Positions 12,078 through 25,009 of a stretch of 64,000 nucleotides of DNA are shown in pieces. The DNA is from Dugong dugon (Eukaryota > Chordata > Mammalia > Sirenia > Dugongidae). The stretch is taken from positions 171,255,624 to 171,319,623 of the forward strand of contig CM057461.1 in NCBI GenBank assembly GCA_030035585.1, in the 5' to 3' direction. Both the position numbers and the translations under genes were made by a program. Positions within the stretch are counted from its first letter, which is position 1. Each line of letters starts with the position of its first letter. The notes beneath the pieces are model-generated. The model was given only the letters and a program-made list of their open reading frames with translations. It did not search any database and was not told where the DNA came from.

Positions 12078-13434
12078 GTAAGGCATTCATATCTCCCTTG
12101 CTTTTGAACTGGACTATGAATGGGAGGGCTTCTTGTCATGATTCTATTGCTTTAGTTGCCTACCATTAGCTTTCTTTCAGTCATTTTCCTGAAGTAATCA
12201 CTCCCCATCATAGCCTTCTTTCTCTTTTATGGTTCTGTTCGTAGAAGAAAATTATTAAGATCAAGTCTATAATCTTCCCAGTGGTAACAAAACCTTAAAG
12301 ATTAATTTATGGTTGTTATTTTTACACTGAATTCTTGAAAGAATTCTTTGGAAGTAATTTAAAAGAATACATTGTTACTGTTATGCTCATGTCTTAAATA
12401 AATGGCCTGATTTATCAATAATTTTATCCTAGAAATTTGATTTTGGAATTCCTAAGCAATAATGGCATATCTTTGATTTGTATTTCTAGATCATATATCA
12501 AGAATGCCAGAAAGGAATTTATAGGGCCATCTTGACTGCATTTAACAAATACAAATTAAAAATTAATTATTTGGACTTACCATGTCTTTTGGAAAGAAAT
12601 CAGTCTAATTACTTTTGGCATAAGTAATTAAAAAAAAAAAAAGATATGAGCTCACATTCCAAAAATGGCTTAGCATTACTGGAGAGATGACTGGACTAGG
12701 TGTTAACTCAACATGACTTGGAGAAAAGGGCATTGTTTGCATGTTAAAATTTAAGAGAGATTAAACACGTGGTTAAAATCAAGAAGAATTGAGAGATTAA
12801 CAGTTGCAGATCTCAATGGCTTTTTAATATTCAAATTATTAGGTGCTCAGCATAGGAAAAAAAATTCACTCAAGGCTCATGATTAAATTTTAAGTTTTTT
12901 CCCCCTACAAATTAAGAATGCTGCTTTGCCTATTTTCCTTAATATTGTTTTAGTATTTGAAAATATGAGGGTAAGGAATGTTGAATTTTCTGCTAATTAA
13001 CGAACATTTAGACAAAAAAGGGTCAGTTTGTTGTAATACTTCATTTATTATGATCTAAAAATTGTTGTGAATGAAGGTTTATTTCTGAAGGCAGCATATC
13101 TGTTTTTAAGGCTCTCCCAATTTTTTTTATGGGAGAATTAAATAAATACGCTTTATACAGTGAATTAAATAAATGTGTTTTATATTTTAGGACACTTGGA
13201 AAATTTCCTTGACAGTTTTTGGTAGTTTGGCTTCATTCAAAATTATATCTGTGTATCCATATAATTACTAGAAGTTAGTAAATGTGTTGCTAGAAACTTC
13301 AATAACAAATGTAGACATTTGTCTGTTTGAGTTATATTTTATTGTTTGAATTTTTATATCATCAGTCACATTTGTAAGAAATTGTTTTTCCTATAGTTGT
13401 TTATTGGCGTGATAGCTAACTGGTTCAGGCCTCC
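12078..13434. other. PTH2R intron, AT-rich, nothing recognised
   Basis: Long AT-rich intronic stretch with short homopolymer runs. No repeat family or gene was recognised. Confidence 0.55.
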
Positions 13435-13621
13435 CCTTAAAAAAAAAACCACAAAAACAAAACCCAAGCCTGTTACTGTCAAGTCGATTCCAACTCATAG
13501 CGACTTTATAGGACGGAGTAGAACTGCCCCATAGAGTTTCCAGGGAGAGGCTGGTGGATTCGAACTGCGTACCTTTTGGTTAGCAGCTGAGCACTTAACC
13601 AGTGTACCCCCAGGGTCCCTA
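13435..13621 (-). mobile_element. AfroSINE-type SINE with A-rich tail
   Basis: Minus-strand SINE with a clear A-rich tail (plus strand aaaaaaaaaccacaaaaaca), a full body (tgtcaagtcgattccaactc) and the tRNA-like head (ggttagcagctgagcactta) ending at cccccagggtccct. Confidence 0.9.
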
Positions 13622-16600
13622 TCAGCCTTTTATTTGGGCTAGATCTCAGCTTGTCCTTCCTGAAAGTCAAGGGTTTATTACACTGAAATCCAGGAAACTA
13701 GTTTTCAGATCTTTCTATGGAAAAAAAAAAAAAAAAAGATTTAAAAGTAGTCAAGTTTCCATCAGCTGCTATGCAAGTTTGAGTTTCCTCCCTTCCTTTA
13801 ATTTTTGTTAATTTGTCCACAAAAATATTGGCATAGGAATGGCAACTACAGTAGATAAGCATCATTATTTGAAATCTTCATTTCATAGTATAGTTTAAGA
13901 ACATGCATGAAAGCAAGTAGGATTTTTATGGAAGCTCACTGAAAAGCATACTACATGCAATATTATGGTCTCTTAAACAGGCACAATTCAAAACAGTGAT
14001 AACCAATCTTTATGAAGTTGGGTTGTATAGTTGGTCTGTCTTCTGACAATTTCTTTATCTCTCTCTGCAACTCCATTTTTTTTTTTTAAATGAAAATGTT
14101 CTAGTCTAGGCATATGTATTACAGGGTATCATAATGTTCTTATTTTAAGTATATCTCTCTGCTCCTAAAATACAGCTACCATCTAATGAAGTAAATATAC
14201 AAATATATTTGATTAATAGTTGTTGTTTTTCTCTTATCTCAGCACTGAGAGTCAGCCATAATTGTTTTCTCTGTTTTGCTGTTAAGCAACATTACTTTTA
14301 TTTCAGACTCATTCTTCCAAACTCCCATAACAAAAATAATGGTCAAAACATTATAGCTTCTTTGCAGGATCCTTTATTGGAGTAATTCATAGTGAATCCA
14401 ATTTCATACTTTCTTCCAATAATGTGATTTACTGGCTTCATTAGAGAAGAGGACTTGCTTGGATTCCTTTGTTTCATTTGTTACTCACTTGGACCCGATC
14501 ATTACAACTTTAAGCAATATCCAGTTATTAAATACTCAAAACTCTATTACTCATGTTGTGGTGATGGGTGGAGCTGGAGCTACTTTATTTAAATTGATCT
14601 CCCTGATTCTTAACAGTAAATGGGAAAGGAAGGAAATTACTATCTAAAGAGGAACAGATTCCCTATCTGTCGTTTACTAAATTGAAGGAAAATACTTAAA
14701 AATGACTGTTTTTAACACTTTTATTATAAAATATGTTATTTAGAGGAGTGACAGCAAATATTAATGATGACAGTGTTTTTTTCAGCCAACCACATTCTTG
14801 ATTTTCCCTATCCTTGCTTCAAGTGTCCCTTAAATAAGGCACTTTATGTTTGGTTTCATTTTGTCCTTTCACATTTTTTCTGTATTTAAAAGGTGCCAGT
14901 CTTATTTCTTTACCCTTATTTAAAGTGGTAATTTACCTCTATATTAGCAGCCATCCCTAATTGTCAATGTCAGATGAGACGCCAATATCATAGATTATCA
15001 TTTAAAAACATCTATCCAGGTAACATTATGTAGTCATGTCCCTGTTGCCAAACTTTAGAGTATTGTCACATACTGTAATCTCTGAAAATAATCAGGAAAA
15101 GGCACTATACTTCCAGCTTTGTTATGTTATAAAATGGTCTCAGTCCAGCAAACATTTTTTAATCATCCACTTGGCAGTAAATATAACTGAAATATGGAGA
15201 CAGGCATTAGTCAGTCTCCCCCCTACCCCCGCCTCCCCCGAGAAGTGCACTGTCTGATCTTTCTGGTTAATTTGTTTGTTTGTTCTGATCATATGTACGG
15301 TATTCAAAAATTTTAATTCAGATAATCTGTTCCTCAGAAAATTATTTGTGATAGTCAATTTAACACCCCAACAAAAAAATTTTCATTGTTTGTTTCAAGC
15401 AAAATCAAAAAACTATAAGAAGTAAAATATTTTCTCCTTCCTCTATGATTTTTTTCATGCCACTATTATTTCTACTGGTAATTACTTTAAAGTTAAAAAT
15501 ATATTTAACCATTAAAGTCAGTAAAAGGTAAATATTTTGACTCTACTTTATGAAAGATAAGGGACTTGTTTTCTCTATGCCTATCACTTTCCCAGATGTT
15601 TTAAATGTAATTTTGGGTTTTACTCCTAATCCTTTAAAATGCTGTAGTTTACTACCTCTTTAAAAGAAAATAAATTATAGTCGACTTTAGATTCACATTT
15701 GTAAAAATTATGTAGGTTTATCTTTGTGGGTTCATCTGGTTTCCAAATTCATTGCTATCCTTTCTAACCACTGTTTACTTTTTTCTAAGTCTTCCTCTTC
15801 CTTCTCCTCCTCTCCACCAATTTGATTTTCTAGTTTTTGCCTACTGGTGGTATTTAATTTAGTAAACATATTTTCTTTTCCGGTGTAGCTCCTCTATGTT
15901 TCAAACTGGTTCTTTTTTGTATAATGGCTTACTCTATTCTTCTAGAGCATTTTTTGGAACTATGAATTAGATATTTTAAAAATGTTCTTTAATTACTTGT
16001 AGTAATTCTATTTTAGGAGGTGGTAGCTCTTTTAAAGTTTCATAAATGAAGGTTTACCTGTGTAACAATGGAAGCCTTTCAAAGGCCCTGCAATTTTTTT
16101 TTTTTTTTAAACAGCGAATGAGATATGCTTTTCAGTATTGGTTTAGAGTCCTATGAGAAATAAGAACAGTTCTGCCAAAGTCATGTAGAGGGTCTTCTAG
16201 CAGGTGGTGGATACTGAAATACAGCACCTTGCAAAGAGTAGAGAGGGAACTGGAGCTGTAGCCCTGAGCTTCATGTCTGAGCAGTCAATGTGGACTGCTA
16301 AGAACTATAGTCCTCTAATTAGTAAGACATTGTATGTCTGGAGCAGAGCTAGGACTCCCCATGTCATGATAGGTCTCTTATTGTTGGGACTAACTCTACT
16401 CTTTATGATCAAGCTATGATTTTATAATATTATAATGGCATGACAGGAAGATGGTGAGGCTGAGGTAGGATTCTGTGAAGCCTTCACAGTGTCCAAAAGA
16501 ATGCGAAACTACATAGACTGTGACGGGGAGACCCTATTCCCCTTTTTGCCTTCAAAGCAGCAATGCTTTTATAAGTTTTATCCAGTGGGCTTCTTTGTAA

Positions 16601-18551
16601 GTTTTTATTTGATGGAAGGGTTTAATTGCTATAATTTTTTGACTACTTTTAAGCCAGACCTTCATTTTAAAAGCTTGTAAGCTGAGTCCCGGTATCACAA
16701 CACTAGTCGGTGATGGAGCCACACCAGAACCCGTCTACTTCTTCTTAGGCCAAAGACTACCTCCCTCTCAGAGTTACTATTTTATATTTATGTACCTTGT
16801 GTAAGGAACTCAGCTTTCAAGGTAAACACATATATTTAGTAACATTTGCATTTACTTGCTTTCCAACATTTTTTTCCCTGTATCTTTGTGTTCTAAAGTA
16901 TCTAACAATGTGATGCCAACATTGGCAATCAAAAATCCTTAAAAAGCCCCAAGGCTTGTTTTCTAATTCTTTATTCCTAGAGGGTTGCCTCTATGTTAGT
17001 CTTGAATTAAGATCTTCTAAGAGGATGAAAAAAGCAATTTTTATTAAGACATGATGCTTGATATAAGATGTTTGCTGTAATTGTTATCTAAAATATAATG
17101 CCAGCTCCGGCAACATTAATCAACACTGTGTAGAATATCATTCAGGAAACTGCCTGATTAGGAGATTGTAAACAAAACAGAAGATTAAGACCTGCAATTG
17201 GAAAAACATGAAAGTTTTGATCAAAGACAGAACAAACATATTTTAAAGACAGCCAAGATGGTAGGACAGCAAAGGAATCTATTTTATGCCTTTTCTAGCC
17301 ATCCTATCAGAAGGAGCTATGCCCTCCCTATTATACAGTATCATTTTTTTATTGACTTCATAGCACTAATTGATAACTGAAGCTGTTTTTTATTAATTTT
17401 GCCTCCCTTACCAGGATATAAGTTTCAGGAAACCAAAGAAAATTTCTATTATGGGGTACCATTTTACTTTCATTTTTTCTGCATTTTTTTCTCCATCTTA
17501 GCCTATTTCTTTGTTCACTTTATTGCTAACAAAGACTATCTGAAATATCACAAATGCATTTTTTATAAAGTTTAGGCATTTAATATGATGCTTAAGAAGA
17601 AATGTGCTAAGTTAAATTGAAGCATTTTTTTTCCCTTTGTAAGGTGCTCCCTGGCTTCTGTATTGCTTTCATCATGGTTTCTGTATACTTTATTTAAACC
17701 TGTCTCATAAAAGCCACATAACAAAAAGCCATCCATTAAATCCTTCAGTTCTTTATTGCAGCGTCCATAAAAGTTATGGCTTATGATTTTTTTTGTGGTG
17801 TCAGAGGCTAATCAGCTATAGTATGAACTAAACAATCACATTTTCCTGGGGGAGAAGGACTCATGAGAAGTCAGCATTTGACACTGCAAGCCCACAATAT
17901 GTTTATTATTTATGAAGAACAAATGTCAAATGCTCAAATCATCAAACTAATACAGCAGTCTCCCTTGGTTAAGCTATTAATGCATGCAAATGCTTCTGTC
18001 TTAAGTCAAATGAACCAAAAAAAAAAAAAGGCTAAACTGATCAAAACCTCCTGATTTTATAACTTGAAATGATAGCTTCTCTATGCCTTCAACTTTTAGA
18101 AATAAAAAGTTCTAGTGTTTTGAACAATAACCCCCCTGCAGCTCCTCATACGTCCCTCTCAGTGCCTCACCCCTTGAGGGGATGTGGTGGTCAGTGTGGT
18201 ACGAGTCAGACTCGAATACACCAGCCACTGCCTACTTCTGGCCCCAGGAACTTCAATTTCTTCCAAACATGGCTTGTTCCAACATCCTTCAATGAAAATT
18301 GGGCAACTATCATCTTAAGACTTTTGGGAACAAATAACATCAATGTTCTCAGCCAATTTCGCAAATGGACAAGATGAAAATGAAATGGACTTTTCTTGTT
18401 CACATGTCAACATTTCTCATGTCTGTTTATCTCTCTCAACTTTTCATAGTATATTCTTATATATGTATTTAGTATGAGAAACAAAACAAAACAAAACAAA
18501 AACACTTCATTGTAATGGAAATAATATCTCTACCTCCTTTTCTGATCACAG
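13622..18551. other. PTH2R intron, mostly unassigned AT-rich sequence
   Basis: Nearly 5 kb before the TM4 exon with no gene evidence. It contains several A or T runs (for example near 13720, 16100 and 18020). The open frames 14459-14647, 16204-16419 and 16489-16680 show no homology or codon bias I recognise. This is the longest stretch of the window without an obvious young repeat. Confidence 0.5.
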
Positions 18552-18612
18552 GGTTTCCAGCAGCGTTTGCTGCAGCCTGGGCTGTGGCACGAGCAACTCT
18601 GGCTGACGCAAG
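18552..18612 (+). CDS. PTH2R: PTH2R coding exon: TM4
   Basis: A small 61-nt exon bounded by ctgatcacag and gtgagt. The first two bases complete the split Gly codon and the last two begin a split Arg codon. The peptide is GFPAAFAAAWAVARATLADAR, the TM4 helix and the beginning of ECL2. It is too short to appear as an open frame and was found by phase and similarity to the family. Both split codons restore the frame exactly with the neighbouring exons. Confidence 0.95.
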
Positions 18613-19500
18613 GTGAGTGAAAGAGAAGAAGTGAAGAGATCTTCAGATTTTCCCCAGACTCAGACTCCCCTGTTTGGAATTCACACTCTTTGCTGTTTTT
18701 AGTTGCCCGTTAGGGATGTCATGTGGGAAATTACCTTGATGCAATGATAGCCCCCAGTATATCACCAGTAAGCTATCCCAGAGGTCATAGAACAGAAAGA
18801 CTCACAAACCAGAATAAGATGCTCAAACCCCACAGTTTTAGGAAATCAATTTAAAACACATCATGAGAAGCAAGGGGAAAGATAAGGGTAAAGCAAGTGG
18901 AAGGACTGCACTACCTATGTCTTGTTGCATGCAGTATTCATATATCCTGTCTTTCTCTCTCTGCCACCTCAGCCTTCCCCACACTGATGGTGTGGTTACA
19001 AAGACCAGAGATGGGTTCAAGCAAGGGGGCCCTCAGCCAGAAGGTGCCCTGGGCCAATGACCCCCACTTGCTCTATCAGAGGGATGCAGGGGCAAGTACA
19101 CCTGGCTACTGCTATGATTTCCTAGTTAACCTGTTGAACACCTCTGGGTTTTATTTGTTTCTTGGACAAAAGACATGTGGGAATGGGTGTCACCAATTTG
19201 TGGGTGAATTAAGACCTCAAGAATATTGAGCTCTTTGAATATTTTGTGCCTCTTGTGTATTTAGTATATCATGAATTCAATATCAAGCTTCCATATTTCT
19301 ATATCTCTATATATCTATGTTGAATACACGTATATGCTACTTATTAACTATCTGTGCTTAATACAGACTATGCATTTCATCTATCCTATTTGTTTTCTTG
19401 TCTTCCACAGTAGAATTAAATATTTTCAAATGATGAAACAAATGCACGTTAGAAGGGGAACCCATTGTTCCTCTGACTGTGAATCATTAGGATCTTCCGT
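18613..19500. other. PTH2R intron, unassigned segment
   Basis: The 18890-19240 part is richer in G+C and has overlapping open frames (18863-19060, 18897-19229), but no conserved motif, splice signals or repeat family is recognised. It could be an old LTR or other unlisted repeat. Confidence 0.4.
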
Positions 19501-19501
19501 G

Positions 19502-19634
19502 TAGTCTCATAGCGGCACTATAGGACAGAGTAGAACTGCCCTATATGGTTTCCAAGGAGCATCTGGTAGATTTGCACTGCTGACCCTTTGGTTAGCAGCT
19601 GTGGCTTTTAACCACTACGCCACCAGGGTTTCCT
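19502..19634 (-). mobile_element. Truncated AfroSINE-type SINE
   Basis: Minus-strand body and head (agtagaactgccctatatgg through ttagcagctgtggct to cgccaccagggtttcc). The tail side is cut or decayed at about 19502. Confidence 0.85.
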
Positions 19635-19659
19635 CCAGGTAGTCTAGGGTTAATTTAAT

Positions 19660-19880
19660 GTAGCATTTAAGAGTACAGGTAACAATGCTGGGTGGTGATA
19701 AAGAATCCTTTCTTTAGATTTAGACAGATCTACATTCAAATCATGGTTCAGTTGCTGGTAATTTTGAGACCATGGGAAAAACATGAAACGTCTTTGTGTA
19801 TCAGTTTTCTCATTTATAAAGCTGAAATAGTAATATGTTAATGACATTAATATATATGAAGCACATAACAAAAAGCGTGG
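19660..19880 (+). mobile_element. MIR SINE fragment
   Basis: Shows the MIR core pattern: tttagacagatctacattcaa, then a gap, then tcagttttctcatttataaa and gaagcacataac. Old and diverged. Confidence 0.6.
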
Positions 19881-19887
19881 CAGAGGA

Positions 19888-20075
19888 AACCAAAAAAACT
19901 GAACCAGTTGCTGTTGGGTTGACTCCAACTCATGGCAACCCCATTTGTGTTGCTCCGTAAGTTTTTAATGGCTGATTTTTTTGGAATTAGATCACCAGGC
20001 TTTTCTTGCTAGGTGCCTCTGGGTGAACTTGAACCTCCAATTTTTCCTTTGGCAGCAAGCACGTTAGGGACTTGT
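19888..20075 (-). mobile_element. Older SINE of the afrotherian tRNA-headed group (long body form)
   Basis: The plus strand reads gttgctgttgggttgactcc, then tttttaatggctgatttttt and aggtgcctctgggtgaactt. This is the complement of the longer body type (gatctacttccaaaaa...cagccattgaaaa). It is more diverged than the short-body copies. Confidence 0.75.
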
Positions 20076-20094
20076 CTGGCAGACAGGAGGCTCT

Positions 20095-20295
20095 AAATGG
20101 TCACATAATGTGGAGGGGCTTAGGGTCAAGCTTCTATCAGGCCTGGTTCTGCCACTTCTTGGTTCTGTGACAGCAGATTTATTATGTGAGCTTCAGTTTC
20201 CTGGTCTATCAAATGCAGATGAATGAATACCTCTGTTCATAGGCTTGTTGTAAGATTAAATGAGCTAATGTATGTAAAGCACTTACTATAGGGTT
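20095..20295 (+). mobile_element. MIR SINE
   Basis: Has typical MIR elements: ttctgccacttcttggttct, then gcttcagtttcctggtctat, and a 3' core ttgttgtaagattaaatgag followed by gtaaagcactta. Confidence 0.8.
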
Positions 20296-20297
20296 TG

Positions 20298-20760
20298 GAA
20301 TACGCTGGTGGTGGAGATGGTGTCAGTTGTTAGTTGCCAACTCATGGTGACCTTATGTATAACAGAACAAAACATTGCCTGGACCTGCACCACCTTCATG
20401 ATCTTCATGATATGTGTGAGTCCCTTGTTGTGGCTATTGTGTCAATCCATTTTATTGAGGGTTTCCCTTGTTATTGTTGACCCTGTACTTTACCAAACAT
20501 GATGTCCTTTTCTAGTGGTTGGTCTTTCCTGATGATGTGTCCAGTGTAAGCAAGTTGAAGTCCCATCATCCTCACTTCTAAGGAGTACTGTACTTGTAGT
20601 TCTTCTAAAATGGGTTTGTTTATTCTTTCGGCAGACCATGGTACAGTAAATATTCTATTCGAATGCATCGATTCCTCTTCTGTCTTTCTTTTTCATTGTC
20701 CAGCTTTCACATGCATATGAAGCGATTGAAAAGACATTGGCTTGGATCAGGTGCACCTTA
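20298..20760 (-). mobile_element. RTE/BovB-type LINE, 3' part (left half, split by an LTR)
   Basis: Antisense RTE 3' region, with complements of the conserved C-terminal stretch (ccatggtctgccgaaagaat). The element continues at 21261 after an inserted LTR, and the two halves join without loss apart from a 5-bp duplication. It is a decayed fragment without coding capacity. Confidence 0.85.
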
Positions 20761-20765
20761 GTCAT

Positions 20766-21260
20766 TGTCATGGATTGAATAGTGTCCTCCAAAATTATCT
20801 GTCAACTTGGCTAGGCCATGATTCCCAGTATTGTGTGATTGTCCACCATTTTGTCATCTGATGTGATTTTCCCATGTGTTGTAAATCCTATCTCTATGAT
20901 GTTAATGAGGCAAGGTTAGGGGCAGTTATGTTAAGATTAGGTTGTGTCTTAAATCAGTCTCTTTTGAGATATAAAAGAGTGAAGCAAGCAGAGAGACAGG
21001 ACCTCATTACCACCAAGAAAGAAGAGCAGGAGCACACGTCCTTTGGACCTGGGGTCCCTGTGCTGAGAAGCTCCTAGAGCAGGGGAAGAATGATGATAAA
21101 GACCTTCCCCCAGAGCCAACAAAGAGAGAAAGCCTTCCCCTGGAGCTGGCACCCTAAATTTGGGCCTCTAGCCTCCAAGACTTTGAGAGAATAAATTTCT
21201 CTTTGTTAAAGCCATCCACTTGTGGTATTTCTATTATAGCAGCACTAGATAACTAAGACA
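20766..21260 (+). mobile_element. Solo LTR, ERVL/MaLR-like, inserted into an RTE
   Basis: Begins tgtcatggattgaatag and ends gataactaagaca (TG...CA ends, 495 bp). It has a polyadenylation-type region gagagaataaatttctc followed by ccatccacttgtggtattt. It is flanked by the perfect 5-bp duplication gtcat (20761-20765 and 21261-21265). A 5-bp duplication is expected for class III (ERVL/MaLR) integrases. Related copies lie at 54913-55426 and 59415-59905, with a fragment near 32525. Confidence 0.9.
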
Positions 21261-21420
21261 GTCATCAAAGTGACATCTTTGCTTTTTAAAACTTTAAAGA
21301 GGTCTTTTGCAGCAGATTTTTTCCAACGTAATACGTTGTTTCAACTTCTTGACTGCTGTGTCTATGGACATTGATTGTTGCTCCAAGTAGAATCGTTGAC
21401 AACTTAAATTTTTAGTAAGT
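21261..21420 (-). mobile_element. RTE/BovB-type LINE (right half of the split copy)
   Basis: Continuation of the RTE interrupted by the LTR: gtgacatctttgctttttaa, then tcttttgcagcagatttt. The same segment is intact in the copy at 33135-33985, which confirms the join. Confidence 0.85.
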
Positions 21421-21834
21421 GCTTAATGCTCATTAGCAACTATTATTATTCTTTTAATTGTTTCATTGATTTATACTTAGAGGTAATGACTGATTAAAAA
21501 ATAACATTTTTATTTATTGCTATTGCATTAAAAATCAGGACTCATCCTTCTATTAATTCTACCTTATAATATTTTGATTTTTAACCTGTCTCATTGATGG
21601 AGCCCTTGTCGCTGCTAAAATTAGAGCTTAAAAATGAGGCTGGAGAAGGCAGTGGGGGCCAGAATACAAACCCTTGAAATAGGCCATGGTAGGATGTTTG
21701 GTCCTTAACCTAGAAGAAAAAAGAAGCCAATGGAGTGTTTTAAGTAATGTGATAATGAGAGCAAATTTGCATTTCATAAAGATCATTGCCAGCATGTGGA
21801 GAACAAATTGGAGGAAAGTAATAATGAAAATGGT

Positions 21835-22075
21835 AGCTGTCATTTTTGAGTGCTGACCATGCTCTAGGCACTTTTCTAAGAGCTTTGAAAATATTAATTT
21901 AATTGAAACTCATATTAACCCTATCAGACTGATGCCGAGAAGTTGTGCCTGATGGCAGTATCAGATAGTAATAGGGAAGAAATTTGATCCGAGATAATCA
22001 GGCTCCAGAGGCCAAGCTCTTATACACACACAGGTACTCAATAAGTACTTACGGATAGATTAGATGTTCTTTTGA
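21835..22075 (+). mobile_element. MIR SINE fragment
   Basis: gtgctgaccatgctctaggc, then a region like cactcatattaaccctatcag and agaggccaagctctta, as in MIR/MIRb. Old and diverged. Confidence 0.6.
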
Positions 22076-22399
22076 GATGAGTGGCATTTTTATTACCTAT
22101 GAAGGAGGAGAACTGTAGAAGGATTCCTTGTACAGTATCACTGACAGCTGCTCACTCTTTAGATGTTTTAACACACCTGGCAATCAGGAGTGCATAGTGT
22201 CTGATTTGTATACTGGATGGTTTTTCTTATGTTGAGCTAACATCTGCTTCACTACATCTACCTTTGTCCTTGTACCACTTGGTTCTAGTTCTTTCTGCTC
22301 TCTAAATTAGAAATAGCTTATCACCTATCACTTTTTTTTTTTTAATTCAAGATTTATTTATTTCAGGAACAATTTACACTATAAACATTTCTGGAAACA

Positions 22400-22735
22400 T
22401 TACATCTTTTTTAAAATTTTTATTGTTGTTAAAATATAAAGAACACAACATTTGGCAATTCAACATTTTCACGTGTTCAATTCAATAAAACCAATTACAT
22501 CAATCATGTTGTGCAACCGTCACCAATATCCATTGCCAAATTTTCCATTCCCATAAATGAAAACTCTACGATACCTAAGCATTACTTTTTAACAATTCAC
22601 ATTTTTTTGTTGAGATATGAGCTCATGCTTGTCCATTTGTATTACCTGCAGACATACAGTGTTGTCTACCAGCATTCTTTTCTCATTCTCATGATAAAAT
22701 TAAATATACCTGTATTTCATAGTGTTCAGGAAGGA
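22400..22735 (-). mobile_element. 5'-truncated L1 3' end
   Basis: The plus strand starts with the complement of a poly(A) tail and L1 3' end (tttttattgttgttaaaata) and continues caattcaacattttcacgtg and caatcatgttgtgcaaccg. Copies at 55660-56345 and 61555-61985 share this end. A SINE lies immediately to the right. Confidence 0.75.
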
Positions 22736-22737
22736 AA

Positions 22738-22950
22738 ACCATGACTACAGGTGCTCTAAGTGCTCGGCTGCTAACCAAAAGGTTGGCAGTTCAAACCCAA
22801 CCAGGGCTTCGTGGGAGAAGAGACCTGGTGATCTACTCCCATAAAGATTACAGCTTAGGAAACCCTATGGGGCAGTTCTACTCTGTCACATTGGGTCTCT
22901 ATGAGTCGGAACTGACTCGATGGCACCTATCAACAGCAACAACGACTTCT
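22738..22950 (+). mobile_element. AfroSINE-type SINE, long body with RTE-like tail
   Basis: Head gtgctctaagtgctcggctg, body tggtgatctactcccataaa and accctatggggcagttctac, then gactcgatggcacctatcaacagc. The last part is the same 3' end carried by the RTE copies here. Confidence 0.9.
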
Positions 22951-23264
22951 GTATTTTTGAAACCTGCTACTCCATTACATAAAATCTTCCTATCAAACTC
23001 CTATAGCGTTTAGTACATATGTAGCCTGCCCTTTTTTTATATACCATCGTATTTCTCTGAAGTGCGTGTGTAAATATCTCAATTTTTCAAAAATACTGTG
23101 AATTCCATATAGGCATGAGTGAAATCATAATAGAGAACTCTCCAATACTTATGATCAATTCTTACGGATCAGTTTGGCCATTTTTACCCATCTGCTAAGC
23201 ATGTATTGAACAATGATAAAATCTGAGTTAATGCAAATTGTGACTTATTAGGAGATGTGATTTC

Positions 23265-23440
23265 TCTTCCATCCATTAGTTGTGACAGTTTCTCTTAGCC
23301 TCAGTCTTCCCATCTGTAAAATGAGAATAAATTTTTGGCCGTGACTAAGGGGTAGTTCTGAGAGTCAGATGAGAACCCATTTATGAAAGGGCTTAATAAC
23401 TCCAACTCTAGACAAACATTAAGTATTATTATCTTCAGTG
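23265..23440 (+). mobile_element. MIR SINE fragment
   Basis: gcctcagtcttcccatctgt followed by aaaatgagaataa and agtcagatgagaa is the recognisable MIR core. Confidence 0.6.
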
Positions 23441-23894
23441 TGAGTAAGACTTGATCAGGGAATCAATAATTTTTAAGATCCAGTTATTATATATAAATGG
23501 AAAAGAAAAAATCTTCACAGCCTGTCTCCTAGTGTCCATTATAAGTGTCTGGCAGATTGTAAGTCACCCTTTACCTCTGCCCATTCCACACACCTCTATG
23601 GTCAACTGCGGGCTGCCTGGTAAAGGCTTTTAATTGGCTCAGAAGGATTTTAGACAGAGTCCTCCAATTGTGTGTGTTTCTCTTTAGGGGTTCCTTGATG
23701 AATGGACACTGAAATACTCATTTTGTATGTTATTTCTATTTTTTGGTAATGATGAGTCAAAGGAGAAGGAGAAAGTGCCCTTTGCTCTCATGGTCAAATA
23801 TGATAAACTGAAAAGCTGATGAAAAGTGAGGCATTTTAACTTAAGTATCTAAGTTATCTGTTTTTGAGTTACTAGGTATTTTCTGCAGAAGTTA

Positions 23895-24655
23895 TTATTT
23901 AAAAAAAATTTTATTGTGTTTTTGGTGAAAGTTTACCTAGCAAATTGGGTTCCCATTTAACAATTTCTATACCTGTGGTTCAGTGGCATTGCTTACATTT
24001 TCCACATTGTCTCAACATTCTCATTCTTTACATTCTGGTTGTTCCATTTCCATTAATCTAGGTTTCCTCCCCCTGCCCCTCCACTGCCACTTTCTTATCT
24101 TTGTTGACCATTTGGTCTCATATAGAGGATTTTTTTTTTTTAAAAGGAATACAGTACTCACGAGTGACTTTACTTATTTTATGAGCCAACCTGTTACTTA
24201 GCTGAAAGGTGACCTCCAGGAGTGGTTTCAGATCAAAGTTTAAGGGGGTATCTCAGGGTGACAGTCTTGGGGGTTCCTTTAGTCTCTACCAGTCCAGTAA
24301 GTCTGGCCTTTTTTTAAGAAGTTGAGTTTTGTTCTACAATTTTGTCTCATTCTATTTGGCACCATCTATTATGTCCCTGGTCAGAACGGGTCGCTAATGG
24401 TAGCCAGGCACCATCTAGTTCTTCTAGTCTCAGGATAGAAGAGGCTGTGGTTTGTGTAGGTAGTTATTCCTGTAGACTAGTTTCTTCTCTGAGTCTTTGG
24501 TTTCCTTCTTTCTCTCTTGCTTTAGACAAGCTGAGACCTTCAGAAGTTATTTTTTCTGCTATGCATTGGTTTCTTGAACTGCTTCTTCCTATGGCCAAGT
24601 ATGAGGTCACAATTACTGAAAAAAATGCTTACCTGAACACCTGAACTCTACAAAG
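23895..24655 (-). mobile_element. 5'-truncated L1 3' end
   Basis: The plus strand shows the complement of an L1 3'UTR: ttttattgtgtttttggtga, then acctagcaaattgggttccc, and further in tatctcagggtgacagtctt. The last phrase recurs near 61900 (tatctcagggtgacagtttc), which ties the copies together. Confidence 0.75.
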
Positions 24656-25009
24656 AACCTGTCACTGTTCCTGAAAATCTGAACTCTATAGTGTTATCTT
24701 TAGGTGCAGTCTTCCAGCTACTTGAGCCAAAGCTCCCTGTTCATTAGCTTCTCTCGGTTCTACAACTTGTTGGCTTTGTATCTTTACTTGCCTTCATCCC
24801 TTTGTGTTATTTGGATCTGTTAACCATTGAGGGCTAATGTTATTTGCATTGTTATCATTACAGCTATATTTATACAAGGATATTGGAAATCTCAGAGAAA
24901 ATTTACAGTATCTGCTGCTTGATTTCCAGGGGAAGAAGTCAGTAAAGAAGGACTAAATAATGCTACAATAATCATTTGCTGAGGTGTGTGACTTTATGAC
25001 GTAGATTCA

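Noticed and set aside
16204..16419. Open frame with a hydrophobic C-terminal helix (LLLLGLTLLFMIKL)
   Set aside because: Intronic, no family resemblance, no exon signals, single occurrence, and chance expectation is high over 64 kb.
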